A stretch of 43,496 nucleotides of DNA, from NCBI GenBank assembly GCA_903861125.1, contig CAIOTF010000040.1, positions 1 to 43,496 of the forward strand, in the 5' to 3' direction. The notes below the pieces were generated by a model that worked only from the letters and a program-made list of their open reading frames with translations, had not been told where the DNA came from and searched no databases. Both the position numbers and the translations under genes were made by a program. Positions 25,684 to 33,521 of this stretch are shown here, piece after piece (within the stretch, counting starts at the first letter, position 1; each line of letters opens with the position of its first letter). The stretch is from an uncultured Ignavibacteriota bacterium (GTDB taxonomy: Bacteria > Bacteroidota > Ignavibacteria > UBA10030 > UBA8401).

Positions 25684-26937
25684 TCACATGCGTTTTTCAT
25701 AATCAAAATCTTTCACCGTCAGCAAAGCGATAAGTCCGTATATCCCTGTCAGTAGTACAACCAAACAATAAATTGCGGCTTTGCGGACCGGGATATGTTT
25801 TTTTCTAAAAAAGTACATCGCGAACAGTAAAGAGATATTTAAGGCAAACAGAGCGCGGTAATCGGAAAAGTGAACGTAGAAATTAATATATGGTGTCGTC
25901 TCTTCTTCGATGTTTACTGTGAACGGAAACAGACATGCGGCTATGACGCCTGCATTCGTGATCTCGCTTCCACTCCAACTCTCACCGGTTCTGTTTATCG
26001 TTTGATACTTGCGGTCAGTCACGACCGAATGATATCCGTTCTGATGGTTCACCGTAATTACCCTATAGAACAGATCACCTTTGATGAGCAGCGTGTTCTC
26101 TTTATAATCATACTCATCCACAGGAACTTTTATCAACGTATACCTGTCGTATGAAATGATAAATACTTCGTTCTTTTTTGTGATCACCAGCGCATATGAT
26201 TCACGCAATTCATTTTCTGTTGTTACCATACAGACGATATTGAGGTCCGTCGGTATTCCGGTATCCTTACAGAACGGCATCCCTTTTACCATCTTTATGT
26301 GAAACACTTTCCCTTTATCATCGATGACAAAATATCCTTCGTCGAACGGTTTTTTTGTGGAGGGATTACCATAGATAGCTTTTGCAGGAAAAGAGAAACC
26401 TTCCTTTACCAGTGCCTCTGTAAAGAGCGTACTTTTTTCCTCATTGATTTCGTTCGTTAAAGAGGTAATGAATTCCATCCTGGAACGTATCCTGAAAAAA
26501 TCCGGAGGAAGTTCAAGACGAAGCCTTCCGGAGGCCGATTCAAAGAGAGGGAATATTTGCAAAGGTTTGTATTGGATCAATGCCGGCTGTACACGCATGT
26601 TGATATTATTGAGGCTAACCTCTTTGGGCCGTATTGGGATCCCGTCGATCGATTCAGGCAATTTTCCCGTGAGCATCAGCTGACGGAAATTCAAGAACGG
26701 AAGCAACGGCTCAAATTCGTCACGCGTGTAGTAATTTCCTTTTGCATCGGCATAATACGTCTGACGAACATCGGCTTTAATAAAAACAAAATCTTTCAGG
26801 ATCGGACTATAGAATACATTGGTCTTATTATTCTCGTGTTTGTTCGCTTTCCAAAAGAAGTCCGGAAGGTAAATAGATGCTGCCAGGACGATGATGAGCA
26901 TTAAGAGCACACGGATTGCATTAATATATCTCACCAT
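25684..26937 (-). CDS. DUF4857-like membrane protein of an ABC system
   Basis: A 417-residue protein with an N-terminal helix (about 6-26), a large extracytoplasmic middle of beta-rich character, and two C-terminal helices (about 355-375 and 384-407). It resembles the DUF4857 family that accompanies ABC transporter genes in Bacteroidota. Its start overlaps the permease gene by 7 bases and a GGGGG run precedes the ATG, which fixes it. The function is unknown; it is probably part of the same transporter complex. Confidence 0.65.
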   Translation of the reverse strand: MVRYINAIRVLLMLIIVLAASIYLPDFFWKANKHENNKTNVFYSPILKDFVFIKADVRQTYYADAKGNYYTRDEFEPLLPFLNFRQLMLTGKLPESIDGIPIRPKEVSLNNINMRVQPALIQYKPLQIFPLFESASGRLRLELPPDFFRIRSRMEFITSLTNEINEEKSTLFTEALVKEGFSFPAKAIYGNPSTKKPFDEGYFVIDDKGKVFHIKMVKGMPFCKDTGIPTDLNIVCMVTTENELRESYALVITKKNEVFIISYDRYTLIKVPVDEYDYKENTLLIKGDLFYRVITVNHQNGYHSVVTDRKYQTINRTGESWSGSEITNAGVIAACLFPFTVNIEEETTPYINFYVHFSDYRALFALNISLLFAMYFFRKKHIPVRKAAIYCLVVLLTGIYGLIALLTVKDFDYEKRM

Positions 26938-27599
26938 ATCCCCCGCTTAAAATTAAATGCTGAAAGAAAAATTATCGCGCCGGATAAAAATGTCAGGACA
27001 CCGATATACAACAACGAGGGAGCATACATAGCGTACCCACCACCTTCAAAAAAGAGACTCACAATCCCGATACCGACAATTGCCATGAGTATTCTTTTCA
27101 CCCAACCGGGTTCAATAAAAACTATCATTACCCAAAAATATGAACAGAGGCTGCCAAGATACCACGGCAGTGTTGTCGTGACCATGCTGTCAAAAAATTC
27201 GCGGGGCAGGAACTTAAGCGTAATCAAAGAAAGGATACATACATCAAAAACCGAAAGAACAATGAGAAGTGCTGCGCCCGTAGCTGCCATTTGAAAAATC
27301 AATTTATTTTCTTTAACAGGCAGATGCAGAGTTAATTTTAAGCGTGATTGATTCAGTTCCGGAAAGAACTGAAATATCCCTATCCCTAATCCGGTCAGCA
27401 GTGAAACATATTTTACCTTTGAATAGAATACGACTTCAAACGTGATAAATTGAATGATGACCTCGTTGGCCTTGTATATCTTAAACGTATTGAGCAGATC
27501 ATAATACGTAACCAGCAATGCCGCACCATGCAAAACCACCAGTCCGATGAATACCCATCGCACCTTAAGCCACTCTTTCATTACCAAAGCTTTTATCAT
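26931..27599 (-). CDS. ABC-2-type permease
   Basis: A 222-residue integral membrane protein with about six hydrophobic helices, starting MIKALVMKEWLKVRW as in many ABC-2 permeases. It lies 10 bp after the ATPase gene and overlaps the DUF4857-like gene by 7 bases. AAGGA lies 7 bases before the ATG. It should form the membrane channel for the ATPase encoded upstream. The substrate is unknown. Confidence 0.8.
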   Translation of the reverse strand: MIKALVMKEWLKVRWVFIGLVVLHGAALLVTYYDLLNTFKIYKANEVIIQFITFEVVFYSKVKYVSLLTGLGIGIFQFFPELNQSRLKLTLHLPVKENKLIFQMAATGAALLIVLSVFDVCILSLITLKFLPREFFDSMVTTTLPWYLGSLCSYFWVMIVFIEPGWVKRILMAIVGIGIVSLFFEGGGYAMYAPSLLYIGVLTFLSGAIIFLSAFNFKRGIW

Positions 27600-27609
27600 A
27601 CGTATGTCC

Positions 27610-28497
27610 TTAATATTTTCCCGTTAGTCCGATAAAAGCATCTTCCAGCGACATCGGTACCTGCTGAAGTGCGCTGAACGTAATTCCGCGGGCGTTCAAA
27701 TAATGTTCGATCTCATCCAGGTTGCTGAATGTATAGATCGAGACCCTGTTTTTTACTTTTTCAACGTTCTTTACCACATTGTCTTTGGGAAACTGTGACA
27801 ACGGATCCGCGACATCGAATTTAAATTGTTTGAATGTCGCGAGGAATTCTTTGACGGGCATGGTTAAGAGTACAGACCGATAATCAAGAACAATGCAGTC
27901 ATCCAGAAAATTTTCGAGGTCCTGAATAATGTGCGAGGTAATAAAGATCGTTTTACCTTCTGCTTTAGCGTATTCGGTAAGATAATCGATAAACAACCGG
28001 CGATATCCTGCATCCAGTCCCATGGAAAAATCGTCCAGGATCAGCAGATCGGGATCCTGCGCCAGAATCAGTCCGAGTGCCACCTGTGATCTCTGTCCGC
28101 AGGACATTTTCGACAATTTCTGGTGTTCGGTCACGGCAAGTTTCGACATCAGCTCATAATATGCCTCCTTCTTCCATTTAGGATAGAAGGCGGCATAATA
28201 TTTTTCGATCTGTTTGATGTTCATAAAACTGTACTGTACGTGACCTTCAATAAGGAACCCGACCCGCGCCTTCGTTGCCGGAGAAAGCGTGTATGAATCT
28301 TCGCCGAACATCAAACACTTTCCTGATTTGGGTTTCAAAAAGCCATTCAGGATATTGATCGTCGTGGTTTTGCCTGTGCCGTTTTTCCCCAGCAAGCCAA
28401 AGATGGAACCTTCGCGGATGTTAAAACTAAGGTTCTCAAATATTAACCGCTCACCGTAATAATGGGTTAAATTATTTATTTCAACAACATTGCTCAC
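27610..28497 (-). CDS. ABC transporter ATP-binding protein
   Basis: About 295 residues from the GTG at 28497, which has GGGAG 7 bases upstream; a longer form would start at the GTG at 28518. Counted from the longer start, Walker A GKNGTGKT is at 44-51, Walker B LLILDD at 158-163 and the H-loop His at 196. The signature reads MSCGQRSQ instead of the usual LSGGQ, and the residue after Walker B is Asp, not the common catalytic Glu. It belongs with ABC-2-type exporters of the CcmA/YtrB kind. It forms a transporter with the next two genes. Confidence 0.9.
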   Translation of the reverse strand: MSNVVEINNLTHYYGERLIFENLSFNIREGSIFGLLGKNGTGKTTTINILNGFLKPKSGKCLMFGEDSYTLSPATKARVGFLIEGHVQYSFMNIKQIEKYYAAFYPKWKKEAYYELMSKLAVTEHQKLSKMSCGQRSQVALGLILAQDPDLLILDDFSMGLDAGYRRLFIDYLTEYAKAEGKTIFITSHIIQDLENFLDDCIVLDYRSVLLTMPVKEFLATFKQFKFDVADPLSQFPKDNVVKNVEKVKNRVSIYTFSNLDEIEHYLNARGITFSALQQVPMSLEDAFIGLTGKY

Positions 28498-28575
28498 TTC
28501 ATTTCTCCCGCTTTGCACTGTTTACCGAATGGTATCATGCAAGACACTCCTGCATGCTGCCACAACGGCTTGAAC

Positions 28576-30801
28576 TTATTTTATGAGCATCATTTTTTTC
28601 ACTTCAGTATATTTGTCAGACTGCAGCCGGTAGAAATACAAGCCTGACGATAAAGCTGAAGCATCAAAACGGACGGAATAATATCCCGGCTCCATTACTT
28701 TACTGACAAGTGTCGCAATTTCTTTCCCTAAAATATTATAGACAGTCAACCGTACGTTACTGCGTACCGGCAGTTGATAAGAGATCGTTGTTGCGGGATT
28801 GAAAGGGTTGGGGAAATTTTGTCCCAATGAATATTCTTGAGGTACTTTAGGATCAGCTAATACGTTTGTCAGAGCAGCATTTGAGTATATCACACTATTC
28901 CCGGCACAAACATAGACAGCACCGGAGGGTGCAATGGTCACATCGATGACCGTATTGGTTGAATCAAAGACAGCATAATTTACTTTGTTCGTCCAGGACG
29001 TGCCGGCATCGGTGCTTTGTAAAATTCCGGTGCTCTTTGGCGATGCTACCTTGGCACCAACGGCCCATATGGAAGATTGTAATGAGGCAATACCGGTTAA
29101 GGTTTGATCCAAAGTAACATTACTATAATTCCACGTTGCTCCGCCATCGGTAGTTTTAATAAACAGTTTGTCACCGGCAGCAATGGCTGTTGAGGCATCT
29201 AAATAAGTAACCTCCCGTAAATTCGCTGTTGCTGAACCGGTTGGTACACCATTAATAACCGAGGCCGTCCACGTAGTACCACCGTCTTTTGTATACATCG
29301 CTTTCATTTTTTCAGCAACTGCAATACCATTTTGCGCATTGTAGAATGCCACACCGCGCAGGTTCGTAGAAAGAATATATTTGGTGTTCGTCCAATCTAC
29401 GCCGCCATTGACAGTCTTGTAAACAACATCGACATTGTTCCCGGCTTTCCCGACAACATAACCGACGCTTTCACTAATAAAGTGAACACCATAATTGGTG
29501 ATTGTTGCATCTGTCGTATCTTTCATTGCATAACTCCACGTATTGCCACCATCGGTAGTTTTAGCAATTACACCATAGGAGTTTGCAGAATAGCCGGTAT
29601 TTTCATTTACAAAATAAAGACCTTGAATGTTTGAGGAAGAATTATTTATCCGCTGATACGTTCCTTTCCAATTTTTCCCTCCGTCGGTTGTCTTCATAAA
29701 GACACCATCCTGACCACCAGCATAGATCACGTTGTTATTCACCGCAAAAATAGATGCAAGCGGAGTAATCGGAATCTGAGTAAGCATTTCCCACGACGTA
29801 CCAAAATCTTTCGAAGATAGAAATGCCCCCGCGGATGTAACACCAATAATCGAATTCCCGTAACCAAATACTCTTGATATAAGAGAACCGCAAGGCACTT
29901 CAACAGGTACCCATTTTGCCCCTCCGTCTGTTGTTTTTACAACAAGCCCTGTTCTGCCCCCTCCGCCAACGGCAAGTCCGGTAAGTGCGTCCTTAAAATA
30001 GAGATCATACATATTATCATAAGTCTTATTTACAGCATCCTGAACCAAATATGTCCATGTAACTCCGCCATCGGTTGTTTTTATTTGAATGCTTGGCTGT
30101 GCACCGACCAGCGAACCCCAACCGGTAGCGTAAGCAATATTCTGGTCAAACATGAATATGCCTCGGATATCCGTGCGCGTGTAACCGGCCGGGAATGTCG
30201 GCGCAGTTGTTTTTGTCCATGATGAACCATCTTTTGTATAATAAATATCACATTTCCCGCCACCGCCACCGGCTGCGATACCGGCTGCAGAACCAAATAT
30301 TTTCATGGTTTGAATATTGCCTGCGGTATTATTTACAGATGTGATCCACGTTTTCCCGCCATCCGTTGTGTGCAAAACTTTCCCGAGAGATGCTGAAGAT
30401 GAAAGGAACCATCCGTTCAGTGAATCGGAAAAATAAACATCATTATATGACGGAGAGGGAATAACTCCTGCAACAGAAATAGAATCCCAGGTTACGAACC
30501 CATTAACAGACTTGTAAAATTTTGTTGCTGTTCCGATATACCCTGTGTTTACATCACGAAAATACACCGATTTCAAGTCGTCTGTAATTCCGGAATTGAT
30601 ATCGGACCATGTTTTCCCTCCGTCTGTTGTCTTTCGAATCAATCCCTTTGCACCAACAAACCATCCTGTATTTGTATTCAGGAAAAAAGAGCCTGAGTAC
30701 GATGGAAGCGTTGATTTTGCTACCTGATTCCACGTTTGCGCATCCAGAACGGAAACAAGCAGCAAAATGACTGCAATAAGTGTGGTATGTTTTGAGTTCA
30801 T
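28576..30801 (-). CDS. Secreted YCF48/BNR-repeat propeller with type IX sorting domain
   Basis: A 741-residue protein from the ATG at 30801, which is preceded by GAGGAG; a start 21 bases upstream is less likely. The signal peptide ends near residue 22. It carries about ten repeats with TTDGGKTW-like motifs and FxDxxTGYxxG-like strands, the YCF48/sialidase-type beta propeller. The last 85 residues form a type A type IX sorting domain opening YSLGQNFPNPFNPATT. It is probably displayed on the surface or released. It lies 30 bp after the outer-membrane barrel gene. Confidence 0.88.
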   Translation of the reverse strand: MNSKHTTLIAVILLLVSVLDAQTWNQVAKSTLPSYSGSFFLNTNTGWFVGAKGLIRKTTDGGKTWSDINSGITDDLKSVYFRDVNTGYIGTATKFYKSVNGFVTWDSISVAGVIPSPSYNDVYFSDSLNGWFLSSSASLGKVLHTTDGGKTWITSVNNTAGNIQTMKIFGSAAGIAAGGGGGKCDIYYTKDGSSWTKTTAPTFPAGYTRTDIRGIFMFDQNIAYATGWGSLVGAQPSIQIKTTDGGVTWTYLVQDAVNKTYDNMYDLYFKDALTGLAVGGGGRTGLVVKTTDGGAKWVPVEVPCGSLISRVFGYGNSIIGVTSAGAFLSSKDFGTSWEMLTQIPITPLASIFAVNNNVIYAGGQDGVFMKTTDGGKNWKGTYQRINNSSSNIQGLYFVNENTGYSANSYGVIAKTTDGGNTWSYAMKDTTDATITNYGVHFISESVGYVVGKAGNNVDVVYKTVNGGVDWTNTKYILSTNLRGVAFYNAQNGIAVAEKMKAMYTKDGGTTWTASVINGVPTGSATANLREVTYLDASTAIAAGDKLFIKTTDGGATWNYSNVTLDQTLTGIASLQSSIWAVGAKVASPKSTGILQSTDAGTSWTNKVNYAVFDSTNTVIDVTIAPSGAVYVCAGNSVIYSNAALTNVLADPKVPQEYSLGQNFPNPFNPATTISYQLPVRSNVRLTVYNILGKEIATLVSKVMEPGYYSVRFDASALSSGLYFYRLQSDKYTEVKKMMLIK

Positions 30802-30831
30802 GTGTTTTCTCCTCATAATCATAATGGCTCG

Positions 30832-32298
30832 TTACAGTGCGGTTAATTTTATTGAAATATTTCCGTTGATATAGTTCCTGACAATGTTCGCCGGAAATTC
30901 CGGGGTAGTGATGCGATACTGAAGCTGAGCATCGACACTTAACACATCGGAGAGAGGAAATCCGGCGCCGCATGTAATTTTTTTGACAGTGCAGCGATCT
31001 CCACCGTAGACAAGATCGTGAGCCATGAATCCATAATTAAATCCTGCACGCAGGAAGATTTCATCACATACCTTGTATTCGGCACCTGCACGTATCGTAT
31101 GGTCTATTGATGTGTTTTTCACGATTTTGTTATCAATATATTTTGAAGAATCGGCATTGGATGAAGCAATCTCATATTCAAATCCCACAAGCAGAGAACT
31201 ATTCAATTGATAACTGCCGCCTGCGCCGAAGAGATATTTTTTTACGTCCCATTCCCAGATCAGCAGATCCTTTAAGGATATTTTGGACCAACTGTATTCA
31301 TGATAATATCCGCCGAAAATACCGAACAGGATATCATCATTGTATTTGTATTGGGTTTTCAATTGAATATCGGAATACTCAAACGCCGCATAACTGTCTT
31401 CCACCTCATCGAATGTTTGAATAGACGAGGAAAACGGCTTTAGAAGTTTTGAATCAGACGGCCGATAATTTGCCTGAACGCCGATAGAAATATCATCCCC
31501 GTTATCCCAAAAGAACTGGGAACCGAACGCGATCCCTTTCTTTTTTATTTTTCCCGTCATACTCGACGATCTTTTGCTTATAAAAAGATTGTCACCTCTG
31601 AAATAGTAGAGCTCTACATCGAGCAGGTTGACATCGCTCGCTTCAATTGATTCCTGCGAATCGAAATACTCCACCATTCCGCCGATCATCACCCTATCGA
31701 ATGGAGTGTAGGTAAGTCCTGCTTGTATTTCCGTATTGCGGTAAATTGTTTTTGCATACGAAAATTGTTTTTTAAGCCCATCAAGCAGCTGATAGGAAAC
31801 TGTAATGCCGGCATTGAGGTCGCTCACCGGTTCCCAGCTATATGTCAAATCAACGCTGGGTCCTCTATACCTGAAATCGGCAGCAGTAGTATCCGAAAAA
31901 AAGAATGACTCACCATTGTAAGGATCCTTCTTTAAGGATCGATAATAGTTCCGTCTGTTTTCGTAGTTATAAGAGGTGAAGCCTGAAAACGTACCATTCT
32001 CGCCTAAGGTTTTTATTTCCTGGAACGATATTCCGGCATTCATCGTCCCTTCGGCATCATATTTCCGGCGATATCTGCCCCAGTCATTGCCGCCAAACGC
32101 CCCCATTTTAAGAATGGATTCCTTTTCATCGAGATACAGTCCGGCTGGATTGCCGCCGAAATCGTACGGCGACAAAGAAAGGTCCTTGTCGACAAGTGAA
32201 AAACTCAGGCTGCCCATTCCCTCGGTTCGACTGAACTGTGAAAAAATGTTCAGTGATAGAATAATGGTAGTCAATATTATTTTTGAGAATCTGTTCAC
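30832..32298 (-). CDS. Outer-membrane beta-barrel protein (DUF6850-like)
   Basis: A 488-residue protein with a signal peptide (about 1-20) and many alternating, aromatic-rich strands (GGYYHEYSW, VGFEYEIASS, LRAGFNYGFMA), ending in KLTAL. This is a long beta-barrel, resembling the barrel protein that follows DUF4876 lipoproteins in Bacteroidota TonB loci. The function is unknown; it may assist uptake through the receptor. The gap to the lipoprotein gene is 113 bp, the longest within this part of the run. Confidence 0.7.
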   Translation of the reverse strand: MNRFSKIILTTIILSLNIFSQFSRTEGMGSLSFSLVDKDLSLSPYDFGGNPAGLYLDEKESILKMGAFGGNDWGRYRRKYDAEGTMNAGISFQEIKTLGENGTFSGFTSYNYENRRNYYRSLKKDPYNGESFFFSDTTAADFRYRGPSVDLTYSWEPVSDLNAGITVSYQLLDGLKKQFSYAKTIYRNTEIQAGLTYTPFDRVMIGGMVEYFDSQESIEASDVNLLDVELYYFRGDNLFISKRSSSMTGKIKKKGIAFGSQFFWDNGDDISIGVQANYRPSDSKLLKPFSSSIQTFDEVEDSYAAFEYSDIQLKTQYKYNDDILFGIFGGYYHEYSWSKISLKDLLIWEWDVKKYLFGAGGSYQLNSSLLVGFEYEIASSNADSSKYIDNKIVKNTSIDHTIRAGAEYKVCDEIFLRAGFNYGFMAHDLVYGGDRCTVKKITCGAGFPLSDVLSVDAQLQYRITTPEFPANIVRNYINGNISIKLTAL

Positions 32299-32411
32299 GA
32301 ACTACAAACTCCGGATTTTAGACTTTATATTTTGAAAACTTGCCTGGGAAATTTGTTCCGTTGCACAATTATTCCGATACAACGATTCAACAGCGTTACA
32401 TTATCTGCACA

Positions 32412-33512
32412 TCACTGGCTGCCGGGTGTTGCAACATGAATAATTTCCCAATCGGAAATTCCGTCATTGGAATCACCGCCGGGTTCCCTCCGCTGCATTG
32501 ATTCACCGCTGTATCTGGACGGACTCAGCATAAAGCTTTTATCAACTCTAAGGTCAAGTGTTTTACTGCTTGTTGTACTCGATTTATATTGGACGCCATC
32601 GATCACGGTGGAAATATCTATACCGTCCGCCCACACTGAATCAACCCCTGAAGCCAGCACAATCACATCGGAGATCAGATTAATCAGAAAATCCGAGGTC
32701 TTGTCGGACCGTAGGTTAATAAGATTTGGGACATCGGGATTGTTAAAGTCGGAAATCGAAAATTGGTTATAAAATTCCCAGTCAGCGTGTGACAGATCGA
32801 AACTTGTTGAGACGACATTCTTGTGGTTGATTGCGGTAGATGCAAGCACTTTGTACGTTTTTGGATAAAACGGGAAATTTTTCTCACCGGGTATGCCGGG
32901 AAATTTGAAAATGTATGTTACTCCGTCAATATCACCATCATTCCCCTCATCGGCCCCCGGGCCTTTCCCGCCGCTTTCGGTATTCCCCGACATGCGCATC
33001 ACAGACATTCCATCCAAATACCGCACCTCATCACTGTAATTATATAGTTCGATGAATTGATCATAGAAGAAAAATATATTGTTCACCGGACCGGATGAAT
33101 AGATCTCATTGATCGCAATTCCCGTATTTGCTACCTGAACTGCTTTAATAGTGTCCGTATAAACGTTGCCGGAAATTATTTCCTTTCCTTTCAACGTACC
33201 AACGAGCAGAATATATGGATACGTCGGATGGATTAGCCGGGCTGAAAAACTATATGTTGATGAAGCAATGTTATTCAGAATTAGTTTTCCCTCTGAATCC
33301 GTGTATTTGATCATCACACCGTATTCCGAAGAAAGAATCACTTTGGCATTTTTCAAAGGAACATATGACATATTTGAATTAGTCAGTGAAGTATCCCCAA
33401 CGACAATCAGTTGCATTGTCGCATTCCCTTCCGTAGTTACCGGCTGCGGTTCATTGCAGCTGAGCAATACTGCACATACGGAAACGATTACCAATTGCAC
33501 GATAGGCTTCAT
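32412..33512 (-). CDS. DUF4876-like lipoprotein
   Basis: A 366-residue lipoprotein with signal and lipobox LLSC (lipidated Cys19). A transthyretin-like beta domain follows (MQLIVVGDTS and AKVILSS to IASSTYSFSARL), then a region with INEIYSSGP and FIELYNYSD that resembles a lamin-tail/DUF4876 fold. Such proteins lie next to TonB receptors in Bacteroidota and probably act as surface partners. It starts 9 bp after the receptor stop; AGGG precedes the ATG. Confidence 0.75.
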   Translation of the reverse strand: MKPIVQLVIVSVCAVLLSCNEPQPVTTEGNATMQLIVVGDTSLTNSNMSYVPLKNAKVILSSEYGVMIKYTDSEGKLILNNIASSTYSFSARLIHPTYPYILLVGTLKGKEIISGNVYTDTIKAVQVANTGIAINEIYSSGPVNNIFFFYDQFIELYNYSDEVRYLDGMSVMRMSGNTESGGKGPGADEGNDGDIDGVTYIFKFPGIPGEKNFPFYPKTYKVLASTAINHKNVVSTSFDLSHADWEFYNQFSISDFNNPDVPNLINLRSDKTSDFLINLISDVIVLASGVDSVWADGIDISTVIDGVQYKSSTTSSKTLDLRVDKSFMLSPSRYSGESMQRREPGGDSNDGISDWEIIHVATPGSQ

Positions 33513-33521
33513 ATAATTACC

